Shown here in pieces: positions 1-9,303 of a stretch of DNA of 64,000 bases (position 1 is its first letter; each line of letters opens with the position of its first letter). Source of the stretch: G965212025 sp965237985. Its GTDB lineage: Bacteria > Pseudomonadota > Gammaproteobacteria > Poriferisulfidales > Oxydemutatoraceae. The translations under genes were made by a program, and so were the position numbers. The stretch spans positions 1,488,001 to 1,552,000 of the forward strand of contig OZ250161.1 in the NCBI GenBank assembly GCA_965237985.1, given 5' to 3'. The notes under the pieces were generated by a model, which was given only the letters and a program-made list of their open reading frames with translations, was not told the origin of the DNA and searched no databases.

Positions 1-786
1 TACCCACACTTCGTTGAGGTTTTTCACAGTGCCGGCTTCAAAAATGCCATAGATTTCCCGGCGTTTTTGAAATAGTGGGGTTTCGGGGGAGTTCAGATAT
101 TTGGCGGTCGTGTTCTGGTCGAGGGCCCGTCCGCCAAAAGCGATGACCCGCCCCCGCCGGTCACGAATTGGAAAAATCAAACGATTAAAAAAGCGGTCGT
201 AGCAGGCGCCTTCTTTTGTGGTCACCAAGCCGGCAAGTTCCAAAAGACGCACGTCAAAATCTTTTGCCAGATGTTTGCCAAGCGTGTTTTCCCCCCGTGG
301 CGCATAACCAAGCATGAATTTCAGGGAAGTTGCCGGGTCAATTTTTCGGCTACTGAGGTAGTTTCGGGCGGCGGGGCTGTGGGATAACGCATCTTGATAA
401 AAACGCGCAGCTTTTTCGAGTACTTCGAAGAGATCTTCCCTGTTCTTTTTCGAGCGCTGTGCCTGCTCCGGTGAAACACCGCTGCGGGGAACGGTCATGC
501 CATAGCGGTCTGCCAGGGATTCGATCGTTTCCATGAAGCTCAGGTTTTGATAATCCATGAGGAAACGAATGACCCCCCCTCCTACACCACAGCCAAAACA
601 GTGATAAAACTGCTTGTCGCAGTGGACAGTAAAAGATGGGGTTTTTTCCTGGTGGAAGGGGCAACATGCTTTGTAGCTTTTCCCTTGTCGCTTCAGTGAA
701 ACAAACTCGTTGATGATGTCAACGATGTCGGCTCGGGAAACCAGATCATTTATGAAATGTTCAGGAATTTTGCCGCGTTGTGCCAT
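1..786 (-). CDS. dnaG: DNA primase DnaG (N-terminal part, runs off the window)
   Basis: DnaG synthesises RNA primers at the replication fork. The 262 residues present begin MAQRGKIPEHFINDLV at an ATG ending at 786. A CHC2 zinc finger follows, with ligands at C42, H45, C63 and C66, spaced as in Escherichia coli DnaG. The start of the RNA polymerase core follows and includes the conserved block YLNSPETPLFQKRR just before the edge. The TOPRIM and DnaB-binding parts lie outside. The usual upstream neighbour rpsU is not between this gene and gltB; the 177-base gap holds no gene I recognise. The frame is open throughout, so nothing suggests decay. Identification is very secure; only the C-terminus is unseen. 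Confidence 0.96.
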   Translation of the reverse strand, partial: MAQRGKIPEHFINDLVSRADIVDIINEFVSLKRQGKSYKACCPFHQEKTPSFTVHCDKQFYHCFGCGVGGGVIRFLMDYQNLSFMETIESLADRYGMTVPRSGVSPEQAQRSKKNREDLFEVLEKAARFYQDALSHSPAARNYLSSRKIDPATSLKFMLGYAPRGENTLGKHLAKDFDVRLLELAGLVTTKEGACYDRFFNRLIFPIRDRRGRVIAFGGRALDQNTTAKYLNSPETPLFQKRREIYGIFEAGTVKNLNEVWV

Positions 787-963
787 GGGGTTCAGTCAGC
801 TTCGAGCAGTGTGAAAAACCTTGCCGGACGCTGACGAAATTCCGCCCGTAACGAGCACCGCACGGTCCGGCGCACTCAAGAGAGAGATTCGGTTTTCGCC
901 AGGCAGCGGAAATATGCTTTTCAACCCCGTAACCCACACGCACCTTCAGAAACAGCAACGAAA

Positions 964-3900
964 CTAGGCTGCTTCGAGCAGGCTGTCAAGCAGGGTTTCA
1001 AGTTCTGTGGCTTTGGATTTTATGAACCAGAATTTGGGTAACAGCATACCGAGTTCAGCGCTGATGTGCCTGCTCCACTGGCTACCGGTCTTGCGTACGT
1101 GTTCATGGATGCAGCGATGCAGATATTCTGCGTAAGACTCCATAATTTCAGTATCCAGCCGATAAATTTCTACCAACTCGCGATTGTATCGGTCGCTGAA
1201 GTCTTGCTCCTGATCAAAAACAAACGCCATCCCGCCGGTCATTCCAGCCCCGAAGTTAATGCCGGTTCTTCCCAGCACAGTGACTGCACCGCCGGTCATG
1301 TATTCGCAGGCATGGTCTCCTGCTCCTTCAATTACTGCAATTGCTCCGGAATTTCGGACGGCAAAGCGTTCCCCAACTGTTCCGGCGGCAAAACATTTGC
1401 CGCCAGTTGCCCCATAAAGGCAGGTGTTTCCCATGATCGGAGTTTCCTGGCTGCGTGTTCGAGCCAAGCGTGGTGGCAACAAAACCAGTTCCCCACCTGC
1501 CATGCCTTTCCCAACATAGTCGTTGGCGTCCCCTTCCAGGTGCAGATTAAGGCCGGCGGAGTTCCACGCTCCGAAACTTTGTCCGGCGGTCCCCTCAAAC
1601 TTGACCATAATGGGCGCGCCAGGCAAGCCCTGGCAGCCATGGTGTTTGGCAATTTCTCCCGATATCAGTGCGCCGATGGAGCGGTCAGTGTTGAAAATAT
1701 CGTAACGGTACTTTCCGCCATCGCCTGCAATAATCGCCCCGCTCATATCTTTCAGCATGCGTTTGGCCAGCCGTGCCTGATCCGCAGGCGTGTTTCCTGG
1801 TTCTGCGCAAAACAAGGGGTATTTTGTGCCTTCCTCTTTGTCGAGAAGCACACTCGTAGAAAGATTGCACAAGCGTGGACTGGCGGTTTTGATTTCCTCA
1901 AGCAACTCAATTTTGCCAATCAGATCTGTAAAATTTCTGATTCCCAGCAGTGCCATCCACTCGCGCAACTCTTCTGCGACGAATTTAAAATAGTTTGCGA
2001 CCATTTCCTTTTTGCCGATGAAGTGAGAGCGCCGCAACAGGCTGTTTTGGGTTGCCACACCGGTCGCGCAATTGTTCAAGTGGCAGAGTCGCAGGTACTT
2101 GCATCCCATGGCGATCATGGGGGCAGTTCCAAACCCGAAGCTTTCCGCACCCAGGATGGCGGCTTTCACAACATCCAGACCGGTTTTAAGACCGCCATCC
2201 GTTTGCAGGCGGATTTTGTGGCGCAGACCATTGGCGACTAAAGCGTTGTGTGTTTCGCGCAACCCAAGTTCCCATGGTCCGCCAGCATATTTGATGCTGC
2301 TCAAAGGGCTTGCCCCGGTACCGCCGTCATAACCGGATACCGTGATCAAGTCTGCATAAGCTTTGGCAACCCCGACGGCAACCGTTCCGACTCCAATCTG
2401 GGCAACAAGCTTGACCGAAACCAACGCTTCGGGATTGACCTGTTTCAAATCGAAAATCAACTGTGCCAGGTCTTCAATGGAATAAATATCGTGATGTGGT
2501 GGCGGGGAGATCAGCGATATGCCAGGTCGCGAAAAGCGAAGTTTTGCAATCATGTCGTTGACTTTGTGCCCCGGCAACTGTCCGCCTTCACCCGGTTTTG
2601 CGCCCTGGGCAATTTTTATTTGCAAGACTTCCGCATTGACCAGATAGTGTGGTGTTACGCCGAAGCGGCCCGATGCGACCTGTTTGATTTTTGAGTTTTT
2701 CGGCGTATTGAAGCGCTGCGCTGATTCTCCGCCTTCACCTGAATTTGAACGTCCCCCCAGCGAATTCATCGCTTCGGCAAGTGTTTCGTGTGCTTCAGGG
2801 GAAAGTGCGCCCAGCGACATGCCAGCGGAATCAAAGCGCGGCAAAATGTTTTCCGGAGGCTCGACTTCGGACAAAGGAATTCCCGCCTCAGGCAGTTTCA
2901 AAGCCAGTAAATCACGCAGCACCATGGGCTGGCGCCGGTTGACGTGAGCAGCGAACACTTTGTATTGCTCATAATCTCCGCTCATCGCAGCGGCGCGCAG
3001 GGACATCACAACCTGCGGGTTGAAAGCGTGGTATTCCCCTTCTCCGTGATATTTCAGAAGTCCGCCCTGACGGATGTGGTGATGAGGTTTCCAGGCGCGG
3101 CGTGCCAGCTCAATCTGGTCCTGGTGCAGGTCGGCAAACTTCATGCCCTGCAAACGATGGGCTGTGCTGGCAAAGCAGAGTTCCAGTATTTCCCCGTGCA
3201 ACCCGACAATCTCGAATAATTGTCCGCCCCGATAACTGGTGATGGCGGAAATGCCCATTTTCGAAAGGATTTTATACAGGCCCTTGTTGATGGCTTTACG
3301 ATAGGTTCGCCCGATAGCATTTTCATTGGTGGGGAGCGCCGGGTTTCTCGGCGATTGCAGGGCGTGCAGCACCTGGTATGCCAGGTAGGGATGCACGGCG
3401 GTGGCACCGCTGCCGATCAAAATTGCAAAGTGATGGGGATCCCGCGCCCAGGCAGTGTTGATCACAATGTTGACTTGGCAACGAAGCCCGGTGCGGATGA
3501 GGTGATGGTGCAAAGCCCCGCAGGCCAGCAGGGCATGCAAGGGAATGTGTCCTTTACGTATATCCTGGTCGCTGAGTACCAGAAGGCGCACCCCGTTTTC
3601 TTGTACGGCATGGACGGCTTTATCGCACAGTGCCAGCAGCCCGGACTGCAGGCTGAGTTCCTCCCGTATATTGAGATCAAAAATCTGATGTTTCAGATAG
3701 CCGACCGGGTTTTCCAGGAGGGTTCTGTACTTGTTTTCGGAAAGCACGGGAGAATCCAGTGCCAGCCTCCGGGCGTGTTCCGGCAGTTCCAGAAAAGGAT
3801 TGGCTCCCTCGCCGAATGAAGTTTCCAGGGACATTACGATTTTTTCCCGCAAAGAATCGATTGGTGGGTTCGTTACTTGGGCAAAAAGCTGCCTGAAGCT

Positions 3901-5427
3901 GTCAAAAAGTGAGCGGGTGCTGGTGGAAAAAACCGGCAGTGGCGTATCGTCGCCCATGGAACCGACCGCTTCCTGCCCAATTTTGGCAAGGACTTTTATG
4001 ACTTGATCACGTTCTTCCGAAGAGACATCGAACATTTTTTCGTAGATTGCCAGTTTTTTGGGAGTAAACGTGGTTTTTACCAGCAGGTCGTCCCCGATCG
4101 GCGTTGTCAGACGTCGGGTGTGCTTCTTGACCCACTTGTAGTAGGGTTGGCGGGATTTCAGCAAGTCGTCGACTTCCTCCGGTAAAATCAAGCGGCCGGT
4201 GCGGGTATCTGCTGCGATCATTTCGCCAGGTTTCAATCGTCCCTTGATCACTACTTCCTGCGCTGTGTAATCGCACACGCCGGCTTCTGTAGCCAAAGTA
4301 ATTAAGCGGTCACTGGTAATCACGTAACGCGACGGACGCAAGCCGTTGCGATCCAGAGTGCACGCCGCGTAACGCCCGTCAGTCAAGGCGATTGCAGCCG
4401 GCCCGTCCCATGGTTCGCTGTGCATTGAGTGGTAGCTGTAGAAAGCGCGCAGGTCAGGGTCGCAGTGACCGATGTTTTGCCACGCCGGCGGTATCAACAT
4501 ACGCATGGTGCGAAAAATGTCGAGACCGCCGGCGAGCAGCAGTTCCAGCATATTGTCCAGGCTTGAGGAATCGGAACCTTCTTGGGAAACAATGGGGGCC
4601 AACCCAGTCAAAGGTGGAAGCAAAGGTGTGCGCATGATGTGAGCCCGCGCGTTTGCCCAGACCCGGTTGCCGCGTATCGTATTGATCTCACCGTTGTGGG
4701 CCAGGAAACGAAATGGTTGCGCCAATTTCCATTGCGGCCAGGTGTTGGTTGAAAAGCGTTGATGGAACAGGCAAATAGAGCTTTGTAAAAGACGGTCGCG
4801 CAAGTCTTCATAAAACACCGGCAGATTATCCGGCATGACAAGTCCTTTGTAAACGATTACCCGGGAGGAAAGACTGGCGACATAAAACATTTCACGCGAA
4901 ACGCCAGGGGCGACTTCGGCGCGCCGCCTGGCGATAAAAAGCCGACGCTCAAAGTCCTGGGCATCGTTATTTGTGGCGTTGACAAAGATCTGGGCAATAA
5001 AAGGCATGGTTTCCAACGCTCTTGCGCCACAGGCCGAAACATCCACGGGGACTTCGCGCCAGCCGGCAACTGTCAATTCTTCGCCGACGAGTTTTTGTTC
5101 CAGGATGTGCACACATTTGTGTCGCCGTGCTTTGTGGCGGGGTAAAAACACCATGCCGACAGCGAAAAGTTCTGCAAGTTTCAGTTTTGCTTCTTCCGCC
5201 TTGGCGCGCAAGAAGATTTCAGGCATTTTTAACAGCAGTCCACAACCATCACCCGTTTTTCCGTCTGCCGCAATTGCCCCGCGATGTGTCAGGCGGGATA
5301 ATGCGCTGATGCCCATAGTGACCAGGCGATGGCTCGGCGCGTCGTCCATGTGGGCGATCAAGCCAAAACCACAGCCGTCTTTTTCGAAAGCCGGGTCGTA
5401 AAGTCTATCGTTTTGCTGCATATTCAC
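964..5427 (-). CDS. gltB: glutamate synthase (NADPH) large subunit GltB
   Basis: The large subunit of glutamate synthase transfers the glutamine amide nitrogen to 2-oxoglutarate. At 1487 residues it has the full family length. A short propeptide precedes the class II amidotransferase nucleophile C19 (DGCGFGLIAHMD). The central and FMN domains follow (SGYDGGTGASPLSSIKYAGG, where the usual His is Tyr). The 3Fe-4S cysteines lie in CKYLRLCHLNNCATG, and a C-terminal GXGXG beta-helix ends the protein. The first possible start is GTG at 5427; an ATG two codons on (5421) is equally plausible, and neither has a clear ribosome site. The partner gene gltD, normally directly downstream, is absent: dnaG follows instead. 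Function therefore needs a gltD elsewhere. Confidence 0.97.
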   Translation of the reverse strand: MNMQQNDRLYDPAFEKDGCGFGLIAHMDDAPSHRLVTMGISALSRLTHRGAIAADGKTGDGCGLLLKMPEIFLRAKAEEAKLKLAELFAVGMVFLPRHKARRHKCVHILEQKLVGEELTVAGWREVPVDVSACGARALETMPFIAQIFVNATNNDAQDFERRLFIARRRAEVAPGVSREMFYVASLSSRVIVYKGLVMPDNLPVFYEDLRDRLLQSSICLFHQRFSTNTWPQWKLAQPFRFLAHNGEINTIRGNRVWANARAHIMRTPLLPPLTGLAPIVSQEGSDSSSLDNMLELLLAGGLDIFRTMRMLIPPAWQNIGHCDPDLRAFYSYHSMHSEPWDGPAAIALTDGRYAACTLDRNGLRPSRYVITSDRLITLATEAGVCDYTAQEVVIKGRLKPGEMIAADTRTGRLILPEEVDDLLKSRQPYYKWVKKHTRRLTTPIGDDLLVKTTFTPKKLAIYEKMFDVSSEERDQVIKVLAKIGQEAVGSMGDDTPLPVFSTSTRSLFDSFRQLFAQVTNPPIDSLREKIVMSLETSFGEGANPFLELPEHARRLALDSPVLSENKYRTLLENPVGYLKHQIFDLNIREELSLQSGLLALCDKAVHAVQENGVRLLVLSDQDIRKGHIPLHALLACGALHHHLIRTGLRCQVNIVINTAWARDPHHFAILIGSGATAVHPYLAYQVLHALQSPRNPALPTNENAIGRTYRKAINKGLYKILSKMGISAITSYRGGQLFEIVGLHGEILELCFASTAHRLQGMKFADLHQDQIELARRAWKPHHHIRQGGLLKYHGEGEYHAFNPQVVMSLRAAAMSGDYEQYKVFAAHVNRRQPMVLRDLLALKLPEAGIPLSEVEPPENILPRFDSAGMSLGALSPEAHETLAEAMNSLGGRSNSGEGGESAQRFNTPKNSKIKQVASGRFGVTPHYLVNAEVLQIKIAQGAKPGEGGQLPGHKVNDMIAKLRFSRPGISLISPPPHHDIYSIEDLAQLIFDLKQVNPEALVSVKLVAQIGVGTVAVGVAKAYADLITVSGYDGGTGASPLSSIKYAGGPWELGLRETHNALVANGLRHKIRLQTDGGLKTGLDVVKAAILGAESFGFGTAPMIAMGCKYLRLCHLNNCATGVATQNSLLRRSHFIGKKEMVANYFKFVAEELREWMALLGIRNFTDLIGKIELLEEIKTASPRLCNLSTSVLLDKEEGTKYPLFCAEPGNTPADQARLAKRMLKDMSGAIIAGDGGKYRYDIFNTDRSIGALISGEIAKHHGCQGLPGAPIMVKFEGTAGQSFGAWNSAGLNLHLEGDANDYVGKGMAGGELVLLPPRLARTRSQETPIMGNTCLYGATGGKCFAAGTVGERFAVRNSGAIAVIEGAGDHACEYMTGGAVTVLGRTGINFGAGMTGGMAFVFDQEQDFSDRYNRELVEIYRLDTEIMESYAEYLHRCIHEHVRKTGSQWSRHISAELGMLLPKFWFIKSKATELETLLDSLLEAA

Positions 5428-5460
5428 ATTGTAAAATGAAGTGTAGGCAATCTGTATTCG

Positions 5461-5488
5461 AGTGTACCACGACCAGATGCGGTATCAA
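5461..5488 (-). promoter_or_regulatory. candidate sigma70 promoter of gltB
   Basis: On the minus strand TTGATA (5488-5483) is followed by a 16-base spacer and TACACT (5466-5461). A TG dinucleotide just upstream of the -10 makes it an extended -10 element. It lies about 34 bases before the gltB start. It is a pattern match only. Confidence 0.5.
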
Positions 5489-5961
5489 TTTGCTGCATTG
5501 ACCGGTTGATGGCGGCACGCACCCCCTCCCCCCGCAGGAGCAGGACTGACAACAGCTTCTGGCAGGCAAGCCGTGAAGGCGCAGACCTGCCTGCGTTGCT
5601 TGTCCAGGCTGCACAGGGTTGTTTTGTTTTGACAGCAACAGAACTGCCGCTTGCGTTGCTTTTAACGAAGGGAAGTTTTCGGGGACAAAGGGGATTGAAT
5701 GCGTTTCGAGTCGGTTCGTGTTGTTTTGGGTTGGGTTTTTGTGTAGAACGGCGGCTTGCTGGTCTGCTTTGGATGGCGCGAATCGGTTTGTTGCAGGTGC
5801 AGGTTCAGTGGACAGGAAGACTATGTGGATGATCACGAGCGTGCTGTGTGTCGGAGTTTGTCATGCCTTCTGTTCTTTATTTTAAGTCTGGTTTGAATGC
5901 CAGTTTGCTCAGTCTTGTGAGGCAGATTCATTTATAAAGCGATTTCCAGATTTTTTCCAGC
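5489..5961. other. gap without a recognisable gene
   Basis: Short open frames occur here on both strands, but none resembles a protein family or has a ribosome site. The region separates gltB from the relic Ig-like gene and may hold its decayed upstream part. Confidence 0.5.
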
Positions 5962-7803
5962 TTGCTGGAGGATTCCGGCTTGGTTGTTTTGTTTGCTGTC
6001 TCGGCGGATGCTTTGGCTGTGATTGTTTTGGACCCATTTGAGTTTCGTTTTGGCGAGGCAACCACGCACACGTTTACCGGGGGGGATGCTCAAGAGTACA
6101 CTTACCTGTTTCAAGACCTGACGGTTACCAATCGTGACAGGCAAACTCCTCCCCGATGGAGCTTTTTGTCAACGCCGACATACGGTGAAGGCTGGTTTTA
6201 TTGTGTCAGGCAGTACGGACACCACTGCCACCGCCTCCGGCACCGCCGCGAGTGACAAGGTTACCATCAGGTATCGCTTGCTCAGAGATCCATATCCAGT
6301 GCAACTGGATATATTTGTGGTAGTGGTTACCGAGGATCAGAGGAGAGCCACCATGCTGACCCTCAGGGTTGGTCTCAGAAACAATCCGCCGCTGCTGATA
6401 CTGATAACAGAGGGCAGGGACAGGCCTCTGATCGCCGACGACCCCTCTTGGTACTCGAAATTGTCGGCGGAAGCGCTGAGGCCCGAGTCACGCTCCGGGC
6501 GTACGAGGACACGGAGGGGAGTGGGAGTGAATTTGAATCCCGCCCCTTATTTTACTTGGTCGGTTTCTACGGCTGATGACGAAGGGACAGTGTCCTTCGC
6601 TGATGATTCACAAACCACTACGAGTCGCCGATTTGCGCCAGTCGAAGTGGTGTATCAAAGCCGAGAACCTATAGTCTTGGATGGACAGACGGATGGACAG
6701 ACAAGGTTTGTCGTGGTGGTGAAAGATGAGCTGGGCAGGGCTACCACCGTGAACGTGTCTATAGTGCAGGGGGCACCGGTGATTCTTCATCAGGGTTCCA
6801 CGGTTAGCGAATTGAGCTTCGTTTCGTATGAAGGCCAGGACTACCCGAGTTTTAGATTCGAGCTGTCAGCCGACTACACCTGCGCACTTGAAAAGTGTTT
6901 GCAATGGACATTATCACAAGGGGTAGAAGGCGTGAAAATACCCGGGTCTGTCGTTTCCGGGTCTATCCTTACAGCGGGCGCGCCGACGTTCACAGTTTCT
7001 GTCGCCCCCCGCATCCCTGGTAATTTTTCGGGAACCACTTTCTCCGTTACTGTCGCTGGTAGTGATTCCGATAAATCGGCCCGTGTTGTCGTGACAATAA
7101 CGGCTCGGAAGAACAGGGCATCGACCATCACGGGTATTACGGGCGATACTACGCAAATCCAGCTGCATCAGGCTGAAAGAACTACCGTGCTGACGTTTGC
7201 CGGCGACCGATTTGGACTCGGTTGAGGCGGGAAGGATGACAGGGATCTTGTCGTGGTCTCTCGACACAGATGCGTTGACGACAAGTACTGCGGTATTTGT
7301 GGATGCGCCAACCGGCACGACAGTCCGAGTGCGCTTCAGTCAGGCAGTGAACACGTTTACGAACAAAGTGGCGACACAGGCATTTGTTTTGCAGGTTTTT
7401 GACGGCGTCTCACCCACAACGGCAAGGGTAAATACGGCAGCAAAAAAAGCTGCGGAAACGGCGCGGAGTCTCACCCACAACGGCAAGGGTAAATATGGTG
7501 ATTGCAGAAAACCAGCCTCCTGAGATTGATTTGATAAACGGGTTGGAGGAACCTTTTGAATTTAAAGTGGCACGATTGAATGTGGATTTCCCAGCTGTGG
7601 CCAGCGATGATTTTGTGTCGGCATCTACCCCTCTGACTTGGCGAGTCAGCACTATAAACAGCTCCCCCCCGGCGCCGCCACCGTTGTTTTCGTGGTTGAG
7701 GGAGGGACTGCGACTGCGGACACAGCCGAGGACAACAATGTCTACCTCAGATAAGCACAGCATCGCCACCAGAGAAGGAACCTCCGAGCGCGAGCATAAC
7801 TAA
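5962..7803 (+). pseudogene. Ig-like/PKD-type repeat surface protein, 5' part (broken)
   Basis: Consecutive frames encode beta-rich repeats ending in a recurrent strand pattern such as VVVVKDELGRATTVNVSIVQG, typical of bacterial Ig-like, PKD or cadherin-like modules of large adhesins. The frame is lost near 6185, where the WSFLSTPTYGE segment passes to GFIVSGSTDTT in another frame. It is lost again at a stop near 7225, at a 61-base insertion near 7407-7467, and near 7670. A last frame (VVFVVEGGTATADTAEDNN) ends at 7734-7736. No signal peptide or start can be assigned with confidence. The same type of repeat resumes after the AT-rich insert at about 9304, so both parts were probably one very large gene. 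The function as a surface protein is inferred from repeat type. Confidence 0.7.
7407..7498 (+). repeat. 28-bp direct repeat bounding a 61-bp frame-breaking insertion
   Basis: A 28-base sequence beginning GTCTCACCCACAACGG occurs at 7407 and again at 7468. The intervening bases include a small hairpin (GCAGC, seven A, GCTGC). Removing 61 bases joins DGVSPTTARVN to MVIAENQPPEIDL in one frame, so this event alone broke the Ig-like gene here. Confidence 0.8.
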
Positions 7804-7817
7804 AGGCTTCATTCAAA

Positions 7818-8267
7818 TTACTGAGCAAGACCCTTAGCCTTTAAAACGTCTTCTAACTTTTTTCTAAACTCTTGTTCTTTTGAATCACCAGTAAAACTAT
7901 ACCAAATCGCTTCTTTTGCTGCACTTGAGAGAAACTCCCAAACTACCTCTTCACTCTCTATCAAGCTGATGAGTTGCTCTTGGGAATCGTAAATTCTGAA
8001 ATCATAGCCTGCTTTACTGTATACGCTATACAAATCATACTCCAAATTTTCTTCTAGATCGTAAGCCATTACAGATGCAACTCCTATTATAGTTCCAGAA
8101 GTTGGAATAATCTCCATAATAGTAAGCCTAGCAGTAGGAAAAATAGCACATTTGGGGTGATTTTTATTTAATCTATCTGGATTATTATAGCGACGCTTAA
8201 ATTTATCCCAATCATCATCCGTTCTTATCTTTCGTAGTTCACGCTCTGTGTCTTTCATCAATTTCAT
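7818..8267 (-). CDS. hypothetical protein, truncated at its N-terminus
   Basis: This frame encodes 149 residues starting MKLMKDTERELRK. It is charged, has low-GC codon use unlike the neighbours, and matches no family I know. In the same frame the coding sequence continues upstream without a stop, giving LILVTFLWSTCVFPVWAEDK, a good signal peptide with its cleavage region. No start codon exists in that upstream frame. The listed start is therefore probably internal to an originally secreted protein of about 204 residues. It travels with the AT-rich insert and is likely foreign. Confidence 0.55.
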   Translation of the reverse strand: MKLMKDTERELRKIRTDDDWDKFKRRYNNPDRLNKNHPKCAIFPTARLTIMEIIPTSGTIIGVASVMAYDLEENLEYDLYSVYSKAGYDFRIYDSQEQLISLIESEEVVWEFLSSAAKEAIWYSFTGDSKEQEFRKKLEDVLKAKGLAQ

Positions 8268-8431
8268 GGCGGTTTCTTTTTTTCCACATAGCCTATGGTT
8301 TAAGTCTGTATAAGATCTATTTTTATGACGATAGCGTATCTTCTTGTCTTCTGCCCAAACGGGAAAAACGCAAGTACTCCAGAGAAAGGTAACTAAGATT
8401 AGAAATGTACTGATCGATAAAATAGGTTCAT
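8268..8431 (-). pseudogene. frameshifted signal-peptide region of the preceding gene
   Basis: An ATG ending at 8431 begins MNLF and then runs out of frame. Adding one T to the four-T run (8419-8422, AAAA on the plus strand) joins it to SISTFLILVTFLWS and then to the 149-residue frame, restoring a complete signal peptide. This is a one-base deletion in a homopolymer or a sequencing error. Confidence 0.6.
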
Positions 8432-8495
8432 TCGGTGCCTCTATAAAAAATGCCGTGGCATTATGTTTAAAAACATGATAAGTATTGTTATGACA

Positions 8496-9180
8496 ATGAA
8501 AAACAAATATGTAATTCGTTCAAGAATTTCTGAGCATAAATTTAGAGAAATTATTCGCTATTTTTCTTTGGATTTGAACGCCGTTCAAATCCAATAATTA
8601 ACAAAGTTAAGTAGACAAACTATTAATCAATATTTAAAGGCAATTCGCAAGCAGATTGCCAGAGATTCAACCAACCAATCTGCCCTATTAGTTGGGACAG
8701 ATTGAAGTTGATGAATCTTACTTTGGGGCAAAAAGAGTCAAAGGTGTGCGTGGTCGTGGCGCCAAAGGTAAAACCAAAGTATTTGGTTTATTAAAACGCG
8801 GTGATAAAGTTTATACTGAGATTGTTCCAGATTGCACTGCAGCGACTTTAACCAAGATAATTAGAGGTAAAACAAGTATAGATAGTGTTATTCATTCTGA
8901 TGGCTGGCGTGGGTATAATGGTTTAGTAGATTTTGGTTATAAGAAGCACTTTAGAGTTCATCATGGTGAGAATGAATTCGCCAGAGGAAATTCTCATATT
9001 AATGGCATAGAGTCATTTTGGGGTTATGCAAAAACTAGGTTGGTAAAGTTTAAAGGGATGGACAAAAGTACATTCAATTTACATCTTAAAGAATGTGAAT
9101 TTAGATTCAACAATCGCAAGCAAAATCTTTACAAGATTTTGCTTGGAATATTCAAAAAAGAGCCGCTTAACTTGTCATGA
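8496..9180 (+). pseudogene. IS1595 family (ISXO2-like) transposase, inactivated
   Basis: The N-terminal piece starts MKNKYVIRSRISEHKFREII and ends at a TAA at 8595-8597 that probably replaced CAA. The frame then continues as LTKLSRQTINQYLKAIRKQI. A single extra G in GTTGGGACAG (near 8691-8694) shifts it into the last frame. That frame carries the ISXO2 catalytic domain: DESYFG, a second Asp in HSDGWRGYNGL, and HINGIESFWGYAKTR with the Glu. Two lesions make it inactive. The target-site signature could not be seen. Family assignment is confident. Confidence 0.85.
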
Positions 9181-9303
9181 CCCTACATTTAATACAATGC
9201 ATTGCCCCCAAAGGCAAGTCTTTGCATTTCCTCTGCATAACAATTACAATTTAATTTACTAAAAAAATCAATACAAGCTATACTATAAAGGTATCCGGAG
9301 AGA

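Larger units (their letters stand above)
7804..9303. mobile_element. AT-rich insert splitting the Ig-like gene, with IS1595-type transposase relic
   Basis: The GC content drops sharply between the two parts of the Ig-like gene. The insert holds a small minus-strand gene of unknown function and a decayed IS1595/ISXO2-type transposase on the plus strand. Boundaries are estimated from where Ig-like coding stops (about 7800) and resumes (about 9304). I could not find convincing terminal inverted repeats or a target duplication, so the insert may be composite or worn at the ends. Confidence 0.6.

Noticed and set aside
1066..2241. 391-residue plus-strand open frame
   Set aside because: It lies wholly opposite gltB, whose protein is conserved throughout; the plus-strand product has no family features.
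9180..9303. Terminal inverted repeats of the IS element
   Set aside because: Small hairpins exist on both sides, but no matching pair at the two ends could be shown.
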